A stretch of 64,000 nt of DNA from Streptomyces collinus (GTDB lineage Bacteria > Actinomycetota > Actinomycetes > Streptomycetales > Streptomycetaceae). This document shows, piece by piece, positions 31,580-39,421 of this stretch. Every line of letters starts with the position of its first letter. Position 1 is the stretch's first letter. Position numbers and translations under genes: made by a program. The notes beneath the pieces are model-generated. The model had not been told where the DNA came from and did not search any database. It worked only from the letters and a program-made list of their open reading frames with translations. Location of the stretch: positions 6,944,001-7,008,000 of the forward strand of contig NZ_CP133771.1 of assembly GCF_031348265.1 (NCBI RefSeq). The letters run 5' to 3'.

Positions 31580-33673
31580 TCAACGCCGGGCGCGGCCCGC
31601 GTGCCGTCCGCCCCGGCGCACGCCTCGCCCCCGTAGTGCCGCCACCGGTACCGCGAGGCTGATGGTCAGGCCGGCGGCGAGGGCGTAGGGCCACCAGCCG
31701 AAGCCGACGGTTTCCGAGGCGCCGGCGCTGCGCGGGTTCGCGGGGGCCGGGGCGGACGGGGCGGGGGCGGAGCGGCTGGGGGAGGTGACGGCCGTCAGGA
31801 CGACGTCGTTGCCGTCGCCGCCCCGGTAGCTGATCCGGTAGGGCGTGTCCGCCCGCTTCAGAAGCGCGCCTTCCCGCAGGCCGGTGAAGGTTCCCGCGGT
31901 TGTGGCCTTGCCCTTGTTGTCGAGCACGGTGATCTCGCGAGCCGCGCGGGAGTCGGCCGGCACGTCGAGGCGCCCGGCCAGCCGAGCCGGGCCCGTCACC
32001 GTCAGCGGCTTGTCCCGCAGGACCAGTGTGCCCTTCGGGCTCTGGGTGTAGGGGCCGTCGACGGTGAGGCCCGTCGTGACGGTGCCGTCGTTGGTGACCG
32101 TGCCGCTCACCGTGCCCTTGCCGGTCAGCGTCGTCGCCACGCGCAGCCCCGGCCGGCCCGCGTCCAGCCGTGCTCCGGCCGAGGTGAGCCGGATCGACCC
32201 GCTGTGGGTGAGGGTGGCTCCGCCGCGCAGGGCGAGGGTGCCTCCGGACACCGTCGTCGGCCCGGTGTACGTCACCGCCCGGCCCGTCAGGGTCGTCGTG
32301 GCGGTGCCCGACTGGGTGAGGGAGCCGCTGCCGCCGATGCGGGACAGGGTGAGGGGCCTGACCGTGTTGCGCAGGACCAGGGAGCCGTCGTTGACGAGCC
32401 GGTAGTGGGCGCCGGCGGTGTACAGGCCGCCGTCGCCGCCCCGTTCGCCGCTGCCCAGGCGCAGGACCGCGCCCTTCTCCACCGTGGTGGAGCCGTCGTA
32501 GTACTGCACGGCCGCGAAGGTCACGTCGTTGCCGGGGGTGCCCGCGATGACGACGTCGCCGGCGCCGGGGGCCGACAGGGTGTCGTGGAACCGGCCGCCG
32601 CCGATGGGGGCGCCGAGCGTCACCGGGCCGTTGTAGTCGAAGGTGAGCCGGGAGCGCGAGCGGGCCGCCAGCAGGTTGATGTAAACGGTCTCCGCCGTGC
32701 CCGGCATGAAGATCCGGTCGGTCGTGCCGTCGCCCCACCGGACGTCCGCGCCCTTGATGTTGGTGCCGCGCTTGTTGACGTGTCTGCGGGCCGGCGTCCA
32801 GTTGAGGGCCGGGTCGCTGAGCGACGGGTTGGTGTCACCGCCCCGGTCCGACCAGCTGTACTGCCCGGTCAGGACGACTTTCCCGCCCGGCCGCGACTGG
32901 ACGTTGATGTCGCTGCCGTACTCGCGCTGGTAGAAGTCCATGCCCATGGTGACGGTCCGGCCCAGTGGGGTGTCGACCGTCCAGGTGCCCTGGTTGAGGA
33001 TCTTGCGGACACGCGGGAGCGAAGTCGCGTACTCGGGCCGCCCTGCGTTGGCCTGCGTGCCGTTGTCGATCACCCCGGAGAAGGAGTGGGTGCCCGGCAG
33101 GTCCCACGTGCCCCACAGGAACCTGGGCTGCGTGATCAGGCCCGAGCCGCTGATCGTGCCCAGGTTGTAGGCGCTCTTCAGCGACAGCCGCAGCGTGCCG
33201 TCGACCCGGATGTTGTCCTGGTTGAGGCGGAACGCCGGGGTGTCGTACGGGAAATGGCCGATCAGGCCCGTCGTACCGCCGTCGCCGTACTGGAGCGTCG
33301 CGCCCCGCTCCACGGTGATCGCCGGCGGGTCGGGGCGGGTGACGGTGACGTACGGGTGGTTGCCGCCCGGCGTGCGCACCTGCTGCCGCTGCCGGGACTT
33401 CGGGAGCGTGAAGTCGCTGTCCCTGGTGAGGACCAGCGTTCCGCTGCCGCGCACCGTGAGTGTGCCCTCGCCGCTGAAGACGCCGTCGTACGTCGTCGTC
33501 CCGGGCGGCACGGTGACGGCCGTGTCGCCGTCGAGCGTCACGCTCCGGCCGGCCAGCACGTCGGCCGTGACGTCCCGGGGGCCGGCGGCCACCGCCGGGG
33601 GAGCGGTGAGCAGAGAGGCGACCGCCGCGAGGACGCCCGCGGCCGCTGCTGTGGTGTGGGTGAGGCTGGGCAC
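31580..33673 (-). CDS. Surface-anchored protein with autotransporter-like beta-helix repeats
   Basis: 697 residues from GTG 33673. Signal peptide cleaved near AVA-AG (residue 30). The bulk is made of short beta-strand repeats of the passenger-associated type: DGVFSGEGTLTVRGSGTLVL, NGPVTLGAPIGGGRF, YTGPTTVSGGTLALRGGATL, TGKGTVSGTVTNDGTVT. A Ser/Pro/Ala stalk leads to one membrane helix at about 660-680 and a basic tail, so the protein is wall-spanning and membrane-held rather than secreted free. No enzyme motif is visible. Next to a secreted GH43 gene, it may bind plant polymers or surfaces. The repeats are well known in Gram-negative autotransporters; here there is no translocator domain. Confidence 0.8.
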   Translation of the reverse strand: MPSLTHTTAAAAGVLAAVASLLTAPPAVAAGPRDVTADVLAGRSVTLDGDTAVTVPPGTTTYDGVFSGEGTLTVRGSGTLVLTRDSDFTLPKSRQRQQVRTPGGNHPYVTVTRPDPPAITVERGATLQYGDGGTTGLIGHFPYDTPAFRLNQDNIRVDGTLRLSLKSAYNLGTISGSGLITQPRFLWGTWDLPGTHSFSGVIDNGTQANAGRPEYATSLPRVRKILNQGTWTVDTPLGRTVTMGMDFYQREYGSDINVQSRPGGKVVLTGQYSWSDRGGDTNPSLSDPALNWTPARRHVNKRGTNIKGADVRWGDGTTDRIFMPGTAETVYINLLAARSRSRLTFDYNGPVTLGAPIGGGRFHDTLSAPGAGDVVIAGTPGNDVTFAAVQYYDGSTTVEKGAVLRLGSGERGGDGGLYTAGAHYRLVNDGSLVLRNTVRPLTLSRIGGSGSLTQSGTATTTLTGRAVTYTGPTTVSGGTLALRGGATLTHSGSIRLTSAGARLDAGRPGLRVATTLTGKGTVSGTVTNDGTVTTGLTVDGPYTQSPKGTLVLRDKPLTVTGPARLAGRLDVPADSRAAREITVLDNKGKATTAGTFTGLREGALLKRADTPYRISYRGGDGNDVVLTAVTSPSRSAPAPSAPAPANPRSAGASETVGFGWWPYALAAGLTISLAVPVAALRGRGVRRGGRHAGRARR

Positions 33674-33891
33674 ATCACCGGAGACGGGCCATGTCCCCGC
33701 CGATAACAGAAACTTCGGCGGCTGCCGTTTCCGGAACGGGCCGGACGGGTTCGTCCCGTCAGACCCGTTGACCTCCTCGTGTCACCCCCTTACCTTTCCA
33801 CCGTTCGTAATGACAGATGGTGTTCGAAATCTCAGACGCTGCGTCGGACGACAACGCCGTGTGTCCCCCAGTGAGAGGCAGGCCCCACCGC

Positions 33892-35013
33892 ATGAGCCGC
33901 GACCGCGACCACGCTCTGCCCGAACCCCCCAGCCGCAGACTGCTGCTGAAGGGCGCCGCAGCCGCCGGTGCCCTGGCCGCAGTCCCCGCCCTGCCCGGCG
34001 TCGCCGAGGCGGCGCCCCAGGATGAAACCGCTGCCGGAACACCCGCCGGGCGCCCCAAGCCGGCCCCCTTCGTGAACCCCCTCGTCCGCAACCGCGCCGA
34101 CCCGCACATCCACCGGCACAAGGACGGTTTCTACTACTTCACCGCCACCGCCCCCGAGTACGACCGCATCATCCTGCGGCGCTCCCGCACCCTGGGCGGA
34201 CTCGGCACGGCGGACGAGTCCGTCATCTGGCGCGCCCACCCCACCGGCCCCATGGGCGCCCACATCTGGGCGCCCGAACTGCACCGCATCGGCGGCAAGT
34301 GGTACATCTACTTCGCCTCCGCGCCCGCCGAGGACGTCTGGGCGATCCGGATATGGGTGCTGGAGAACGCCCACCCCAACCCCTTCAAGGGCACCTGGGT
34401 GGAGCGGGGCCAGATCAAGACGGCCTGGGAAACCTTCTCCCTGGACGCCACGACCTTCACCCACCGTGGCAAGCGCTACCTCGCCTGGGCCCAGCACGAG
34501 CCCGGCCTGGACAACAACACCGGCATCTTCCTCTCCGAGATGGCGAACCCGTGGACCCTGAAGGGCCCGCAGGTTCGGCTCTCCACCCCGGAGTACGACT
34601 GGGAGTGCATCGGATTCAAGGTCAACGAGGGCCCCTACGTCCTCAAGCGCAACGGCCGCCTCTTCATGACGTACTCGGCCAGCGCCACCGACTTCAACTA
34701 CTGCGTGGGCCTGCTGACCGCCGACGCCGACAGCCACCTCCTGGACCCCCTGAGCTGGACCAAGTCGCCGACCCCGGTCTTCACCAGCAACGACACGACC
34801 AAGCAGTACGGCCCCGGCCACAACTGCTTCACGGTCGCTGAGGACGGCCGCACCGACGTCCTCGTCTACCACGCCCGCCAGTACAAGGAGATCAACGGGG
34901 ACCCCCTGAACGACCCCAACCGGCACACCCGCGTCCAGAAACTCGGCTGGAAGAGCGACGGCACTCCCGACTTCGGCGTTCCCATCGCCGACGCGGTGAA
35001 GGTGAGCGAATGA
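33892..35013 (+). CDS. Secreted GH43 exo-alpha-1,5-L-arabinofuranosidase-like enzyme
   Basis: 373 residues from ATG 33892. Tat-type signal (PSRRLLLKGAAAAGALAA) ending near AEA-AP. A single GH43 five-bladed propeller follows with base Asp70 (RADPHIH), modulating Asp185 (SLDATTF) and acid Glu246 (NEGPYV). The sequence style (GFYYFTATAPEYDRIILRRS, HIWAPELHRIGGKWYIYF) is that of GH43_26 exo-arabinofuranosidases such as the Streptomyces avermitilis enzyme, but there is no CBM42 here. It should release arabinose from arabinan side chains outside the cell. The next GH43 gene begins one base after its stop, so the two are coupled. The 218-bp gap upstream has no recognised operator. Confidence 0.87.
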   Translation: MSRDRDHALPEPPSRRLLLKGAAAAGALAAVPALPGVAEAAPQDETAAGTPAGRPKPAPFVNPLVRNRADPHIHRHKDGFYYFTATAPEYDRIILRRSRTLGGLGTADESVIWRAHPTGPMGAHIWAPELHRIGGKWYIYFASAPAEDVWAIRIWVLENAHPNPFKGTWVERGQIKTAWETFSLDATTFTHRGKRYLAWAQHEPGLDNNTGIFLSEMANPWTLKGPQVRLSTPEYDWECIGFKVNEGPYVLKRNGRLFMTYSASATDFNYCVGLLTADADSHLLDPLSWTKSPTPVFTSNDTTKQYGPGHNCFTVAEDGRTDVLVYHARQYKEINGDPLNDPNRHTRVQKLGWKSDGTPDFGVPIADAVKVSE

Positions 35014-35014
35014 C

Positions 35015-36427
35015 ATGAGACGTGTGTACGTCACCCTTCTCGCCCTGTGCCTGGGCCTGTTCACGGCCCTCGCCACCGCCGGACCCGCCCAGGCCGCGCC
35101 CCGGACCATCACCAACGGCACCCAGTTCACGGACACCTCGGGCAGCCCCGTCCACGCGCACGGCGGCGGCGTCCTCAAGGTCGGCACCTACTACTACTGG
35201 TTCGGTGAGCACCGCAACGCCGACAACACCTTCCGGTACGTCGACGCCTACCGCTCGACCGACCTGAAGAACTGGGAGTTCCGCAACCACGTCCTCACCG
35301 AGGCCAGCGCCCCGGAGCTCGCGACCGCCAACATCGAGCGGCCGAAGGTCGTGTACAACGCCTCCACCGGCACGTTCGTCATGTGGATGCACAAGGAGAA
35401 CGGCACCGACTACAGCGAGGCCCGGGCCGCCGTCGCCGTCTCCGACACCGTCGACGGCAACTACACCTGGAAGGGCAGCTTCCGGCCGCTCGGCCAGCAC
35501 ATGTCCCGCGACATCACCGTCTTCACCGACACCGACGGCGCCGGCTACATGATCTCCGCCGCCCGTGAGAACTACGACCTCCAGATCTACCGCCTCACCG
35601 CCGACTACACCGGCATCGCGAGCCTGGTCGCCAACCCCTGGCCCGGCGGACACCGCGAGGCCCCCGCCCTGTTCAAGCGGAACGGCGTGTACTTCATGCT
35701 GACCTCCGGCGCCACGGGCTGGAACCCCAACCAGCAGCAGTACGCCACGGCCACGAACATCGCCGGTCCCTGGTCCGCCATGAAGAACATCGGCGACTCG
35801 ACGACGTACGGCTCGCAGACCGCGTTCGTCCTGCCTGTGCAGGGCAGCTCGGGCACCTCGTACCTGTACCTGGGCGACCGCTGGGGCAACTCCTTCGGCG
35901 GCACCGTCAACGACTCACGGTACGTGTGGCTGCCGCTGACCTTCTCGGGCTCGACCACGATGTCCATGTCCTGGTCGCCGGAGGTCACCGTCGACACGGC
36001 CGCCGGAACCGTCACCGGCACCGGCGCCGCGTACAACACGCTGATCGCCCGCCACTCCTCCAAGTGCGCGGACGTCACGAGCCAGTCGCTCTGGGCGGGC
36101 GCCCAGCTCAAGCAGTACGACTGCAACGGCGGCGCCAACCAGAAGTACTGGTTCAAGTCCGTCGGAAGCGGTTACTACCAGCTGATGGTCCGCAACAGCA
36201 GCCTCTGCGTGCAGGAGAACGCGAGCACGGTCACGCAGGAGAACTGCGTCTCCTCCGCGACGAGCCAGCAGTGGTCGCTGACCACCACCGGCTCGTACGT
36301 GAACGTCAAGTCCCGCGTGAGCGGCGAGTGCCTCGACGTGAACGGCGCGTCCACCGCCAACGGCGCCGCGCTCATCACGTACACGTGCAACGGAGGCACC
36401 AACCAGCAGTGGACACGCGGGACGTGA
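35015..36427 (+). CDS. Secreted GH43_24-like exo-beta-1,3-galactanase with CBM13
   Basis: 470 residues. Sec signal cleaved near AQA-AP (residue 28). Residues 30-330 are a GH43 propeller of the exo-beta-1,3-galactanase type. Glu108 (IERPK) and Glu215 (GHREAPALF, acid) are present, and Gln268 (GSQTAF) sits where the fungal enzyme Pc1,3Gal43A uses Gln in place of the missing base Asp. Residues about 340-470 are a ricin-type beta-trefoil (CBM13) with Q-x-W repeats (NQKYWF, SQQWSL, NQQWTR) that binds galactan. It removes galactose from the beta-1,3 backbone of type II arabinogalactan, complementing the arabinofuranosidase just upstream. It converges with the PL4 gene, leaving 15 bp. Confidence 0.88.
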   Translation: MRRVYVTLLALCLGLFTALATAGPAQAAPRTITNGTQFTDTSGSPVHAHGGGVLKVGTYYYWFGEHRNADNTFRYVDAYRSTDLKNWEFRNHVLTEASAPELATANIERPKVVYNASTGTFVMWMHKENGTDYSEARAAVAVSDTVDGNYTWKGSFRPLGQHMSRDITVFTDTDGAGYMISAARENYDLQIYRLTADYTGIASLVANPWPGGHREAPALFKRNGVYFMLTSGATGWNPNQQQYATATNIAGPWSAMKNIGDSTTYGSQTAFVLPVQGSSGTSYLYLGDRWGNSFGGTVNDSRYVWLPLTFSGSTTMSMSWSPEVTVDTAAGTVTGTGAAYNTLIARHSSKCADVTSQSLWAGAQLKQYDCNGGANQKYWFKSVGSGYYQLMVRNSSLCVQENASTVTQENCVSSATSQQWSLTTTGSYVNVKSRVSGECLDVNGASTANGAALITYTCNGGTNQQWTRGT

Positions 36428-36442
36428 CAAGCCGCGGAGTGT

Positions 36443-38107
36443 CTACGCCAGCAGGTCGATCGCGTCGATCGCAGTCCCCGCGCTGAGGAACCCGCTTGCC
36501 CCCGACCCGCTCACCACGTCGATCCTGAGCACGTTGTACTGGCCGGCGTCCGTCTTCCAGGCGGACGCCGGGACGCTGTAGGTGAACGTGTGGTTGTTGC
36601 CCCGGTAGGAACCGTTGGTCAGCGACCGGGTGTCCGGCTGGGTGGGCGGGGCGGGGATCGCCGAGGTCCAGGTGTCGTTGACGGTGACCTGGGGCCGGCC
36701 GTTCGCGTACGCGGTGGTCACGCCGATGCGCAGGGTGTGCGCGGCGGCCGCCTGGGCCGCCGTCAGCCGGAAGTACACCAGGATCCCGCTGTTGACGTCC
36801 TTCCAGAGATAGCAGGGGAAAGCCGCCGTCTCGCCACTGCCGACGACCACGTTCCCCGTCCAGGACGCGGCCCGTGCGTCGGACGGATGCGCGTACGTCA
36901 TCAGATCCGCGTTCTTGAACCCGGCCGGCGTGCCGTTCCAGTCGCCGATCCGCCAGATCGCGCCCGCGTTCGACGGGTCGTTGGAGGACGGTATCGCGAT
37001 CGTGTTCAGGGTCGTCGTGCCGCCCGCCGACACGCTCACCGACGTGCTGTAGACCGCCAGTTCGCTCTTGAAGACGGTCAGCGTGTACGTCCCCGGCAGC
37101 ACCCCGGACAAGGAGAAGAAGCCGTCCGAAGCCCGTGCGGAACCCCAGTACTGCGCTGCCGCGTTGGCCAGCCCGACCGTGTACGGATACGCCGTGTTCC
37201 GGCCGGAGATCCCGACGCCGGACACTTTGCCCCGGCCGCTCGCCGGTACGTAGCCCGCGATGCCGAGCGAGTCGGCCCACGGTGTGGTCAGGGTGCCCGG
37301 GAACAGCGCCGAGGAGGGTGCCCCGCCGTCCGTGAAGGCGATGACGTACGGCCCCTGGAGGCCGAAGCGCTGCGCCTCGGTCTGGTTCTGGCCGTAGTAG
37401 AGGATCTCGTAGAGGCCGCCGCCGTCCGCGCTCTGGTGGCGCAGCAGGGAGCGGTAGAAGGGGCCGCCGGAGGCCTTCTCGTGGTTGCTGCGCACCATCC
37501 ACAGGCCGACGCCGCCGGCCGACCATCCGATGTGGTCGTAGTCCATGACGCGCCGCCGGGAGTAGTGCTTCGAGCGGGTCTGGCCGTCGGACTTCCGGAA
37601 CACGTCCGAGGCCTCGATGGCGGTCGGCGCGTAGGTGTAGGAGTCGGGCTCGTCGTTGAGGAACGCGCCCTTCTTCACCCGCACGATGTACCGGGTCGCG
37701 GAGACCGACGCGTCGGCCTTGTTCGTCCACAGGTAGACGTTGTTCTCACCGCTGCGGGCCGCGTAGTAGTGCTTGAGCGTGCCGTGCGTGACGGAGACCA
37801 GAATCGTCGGACCGGACTGCCGGATGCTCACGGTGGAGGCGCCGAGGCCGGACTCGATGTGCGAGTTCTGGCCGCCGTAGCCCTGGTACTCCGTGCCCCG
37901 GTGGACCAGGGAGGTCAGGTCGCCGGTGGACTTGGAGACCTTGAAGACCAGCTGGGCGCCGGTGTCGACGACGTAGTTCGAGCCGTCGTCGGTGTAGCCG
38001 AAACCGGCGGCGTGGGCCGGCCGGGCGAGGGCCGCGCCGGCCGCCCCCGCGGTGGCGGCGAGGACGACGGTGCGACGGCCGACTGGTCTGTTCGTGGCTC
38101 CGGGCAT
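36443..38107 (-). CDS. Secreted PL4 rhamnogalacturonan lyase
   Basis: 554 residues from ATG 38107, after AGGAGG. Tat signal (GRRTVVLAATAGAAG) cleaved near AHA-AG. The order of domains is that of PL4: catalytic beta-sandwich (residues ~35-270; VVDTGAQLVFKVSKSTGDLTSL, MDYDHIGWSAGGVGLWMVRSNHEKASGGPFYR), a small FnIII-like domain (LPGTYTLTVFKSELAVYS) and a C-terminal carbohydrate-binding-like jelly roll (IWRIGDWNGTPAGF onward). The His in SNHEKASGG matches the catalytic His segment of fungal RGL4. It cuts the rhamnose-galacturonate backbone of RG-I by beta-elimination. A CE12 acetylesterase is divergent from it, which removes the acetyl groups that block this lyase. Confidence 0.9.
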   Translation of the reverse strand: MPGATNRPVGRRTVVLAATAGAAGAALARPAHAAGFGYTDDGSNYVVDTGAQLVFKVSKSTGDLTSLVHRGTEYQGYGGQNSHIESGLGASTVSIRQSGPTILVSVTHGTLKHYYAARSGENNVYLWTNKADASVSATRYIVRVKKGAFLNDEPDSYTYAPTAIEASDVFRKSDGQTRSKHYSRRRVMDYDHIGWSAGGVGLWMVRSNHEKASGGPFYRSLLRHQSADGGGLYEILYYGQNQTEAQRFGLQGPYVIAFTDGGAPSSALFPGTLTTPWADSLGIAGYVPASGRGKVSGVGISGRNTAYPYTVGLANAAAQYWGSARASDGFFSLSGVLPGTYTLTVFKSELAVYSTSVSVSAGGTTTLNTIAIPSSNDPSNAGAIWRIGDWNGTPAGFKNADLMTYAHPSDARAASWTGNVVVGSGETAAFPCYLWKDVNSGILVYFRLTAAQAAAAHTLRIGVTTAYANGRPQVTVNDTWTSAIPAPPTQPDTRSLTNGSYRGNNHTFTYSVPASAWKTDAGQYNVLRIDVVSGSGASGFLSAGTAIDAIDLLA

Positions 38108-38170
38108 GGGGGTGCCTCCTGCGAAAGGGTGGGGGGAACGCGGTGGGAGCGAGAGTGACAGTTGAATCGA

Positions 38171-38242
38171 TTTCGCGAAAGGGCTTTCGCTCATATGTGG
38201 CGATAGAACTGGTGAATGCTGCTGGAGGTCTAGAAAGCGCTT
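38171..38242. promoter_or_regulatory. Divergent PL4/CE12 control region with three palindromes
   Basis: TTTCGCGAAA (38171-38180) overlaps a perfect 16-bp palindrome GCGAAAGGGCTTTCGC (38175-38190), and AGAAAGCGCTT (38232-38242) matches the core of the LacI 1 promoter element. The 191 bp between the two start codons holds nothing else, so these are likely operators for coordinated control of rhamnogalacturonan genes. Confidence 0.6.
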
Positions 38243-38298
38243 GTCCGGAGCGGTACGGTCCCCCTCCAGGTCTTGTCGTGCGCTGGGAGGAGCCCGGA

Positions 38299-39342
38299 GT
38301 GAGACGTTTCAGCATCGCCGTCGCGGCGGCGGTGACCCTGGGGACCGCGTTGTCGTCCGTACCCGCCCACGCGGGCGGCGGGAGCGGCGGCCGCGGCCTC
38401 GCCCACTGCACGGCCGGCACCTGCCACTTCGACGTCCCGCCGGGCACCTACGACGTACGGGTCACCCTCGGCGGGAAGGCGGCGTCCGGCACGAGCGTCA
38501 GCGGTGAGACCCGCCGCTCCCTGCTGCCCGAGACGGCCGTGCCGGCCGGCGAGCGCGTCACCCGCAGCTTCACGGTGAACGTCCGCACCCCCGAGGGCGA
38601 GCCCACCGGCCCCGCGGGAACCCCCGGCCTCGACCTGCGGATCGGCGGCTCCGCCCCGGCCCTCGCCGGGATCGAGGTCAAACGGGCCCGGCACGCCCGC
38701 CAGATCTTCCTGGTCGGCGACTCCACCGTCTGCGACCAGCCCGGCGACCCGTACTCCGGCTGGGGCCAGCAGCTGCCCCAGTACCTCCGCGAGGGGGTAT
38801 CCGTCGCCAACTACGCCGATTCCGGGGAGAGTACGGTCTCGTATCTGGGGAACCCGCAGCTGTGGGCCACCGTACGGCCCCTGATCCGCCCCGGCGATCC
38901 GGTGCTCGTCCAGCTCGCGCACAACGACAAGACCACGGACGAGGCCACCTACCGGGCCAACCTGGAGACCCTGGTCGCGGGCATCCGGGAGCGGGGCGGA
39001 CAGCCGGTCCTTGTCACCCCCATCGTGCGGCGCTGGTTCAACCCCGACGGGACGCTGAACAACGGCACCGCGCTCCTGGTCAACGGCCTCGGCGTCGACC
39101 ACCCGGCCGTCACCCGCTCGGTCGCCGCGGCGCGGGACGTCCCGCTGATCGACCTCACGGCGAAGACCAAGGCGCTGGTGGAGTCCCTCGGCGTGGAAGG
39201 CTCCAAGGCGCTGTACCTCACCAACGAGGCGCGGGACAACACGCACACCTCCGTGCGCGGTGCGACGGCCTACGCGGCCCTGGTCCGCGACGAACTCGTC
39301 ACCCGGCATCTGGTGCCCAAGGGCAAGGTGAGGGTGGGATGA
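38299..39342 (+). CDS. Secreted CE12 rhamnogalacturonan acetylesterase (SGNH)
   Basis: 347 residues from GTG 38299, after GGAGGAG. Signal peptide cleaved near AHA-GG. Residues 27-135 form a beta-sandwich N-domain (CHFDVPPGTYDVRVTLGGKAASG). Residues 140-345 are an SGNH hydrolase: block I GDSTV with the nucleophile Ser, block II NYADSGEST Gly, block III AHND with Asn, and block V DNTHTS with Asp/His. It removes acetyl groups from galacturonate in RG-I outside the cell. It is divergent from the PL4 lyase and shares its palindromic control region. A terminator-like hairpin follows its stop. Confidence 0.9.
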   Translation: MRRFSIAVAAAVTLGTALSSVPAHAGGGSGGRGLAHCTAGTCHFDVPPGTYDVRVTLGGKAASGTSVSGETRRSLLPETAVPAGERVTRSFTVNVRTPEGEPTGPAGTPGLDLRIGGSAPALAGIEVKRARHARQIFLVGDSTVCDQPGDPYSGWGQQLPQYLREGVSVANYADSGESTVSYLGNPQLWATVRPLIRPGDPVLVQLAHNDKTTDEATYRANLETLVAGIRERGGQPVLVTPIVRRWFNPDGTLNNGTALLVNGLGVDHPAVTRSVAAARDVPLIDLTAKTKALVESLGVEGSKALYLTNEARDNTHTSVRGATAYAALVRDELVTRHLVPKGKVRVG

Positions 39343-39346
39343 ACCC

Positions 39347-39380
39347 CTGGGGCGCCCCGACCGGAACCGGGGCGCTCCAG
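39347..39380 (+). terminator. Hairpin after CE12 gene
   Basis: CTGGGGCGCCCCG (39347-39359) pairs with CGGGGCGCTCCAG (39368-39380): 13 pairs including one G-U, loop of eight. It starts five bases after the CE12 stop and 42 bp before the DUF2264 gene. Confidence 0.7.
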
Positions 39381-39421
39381 GTCCGATCCGTATCCACCGG
39401 CCCGAGCACGAAAGACATCCG

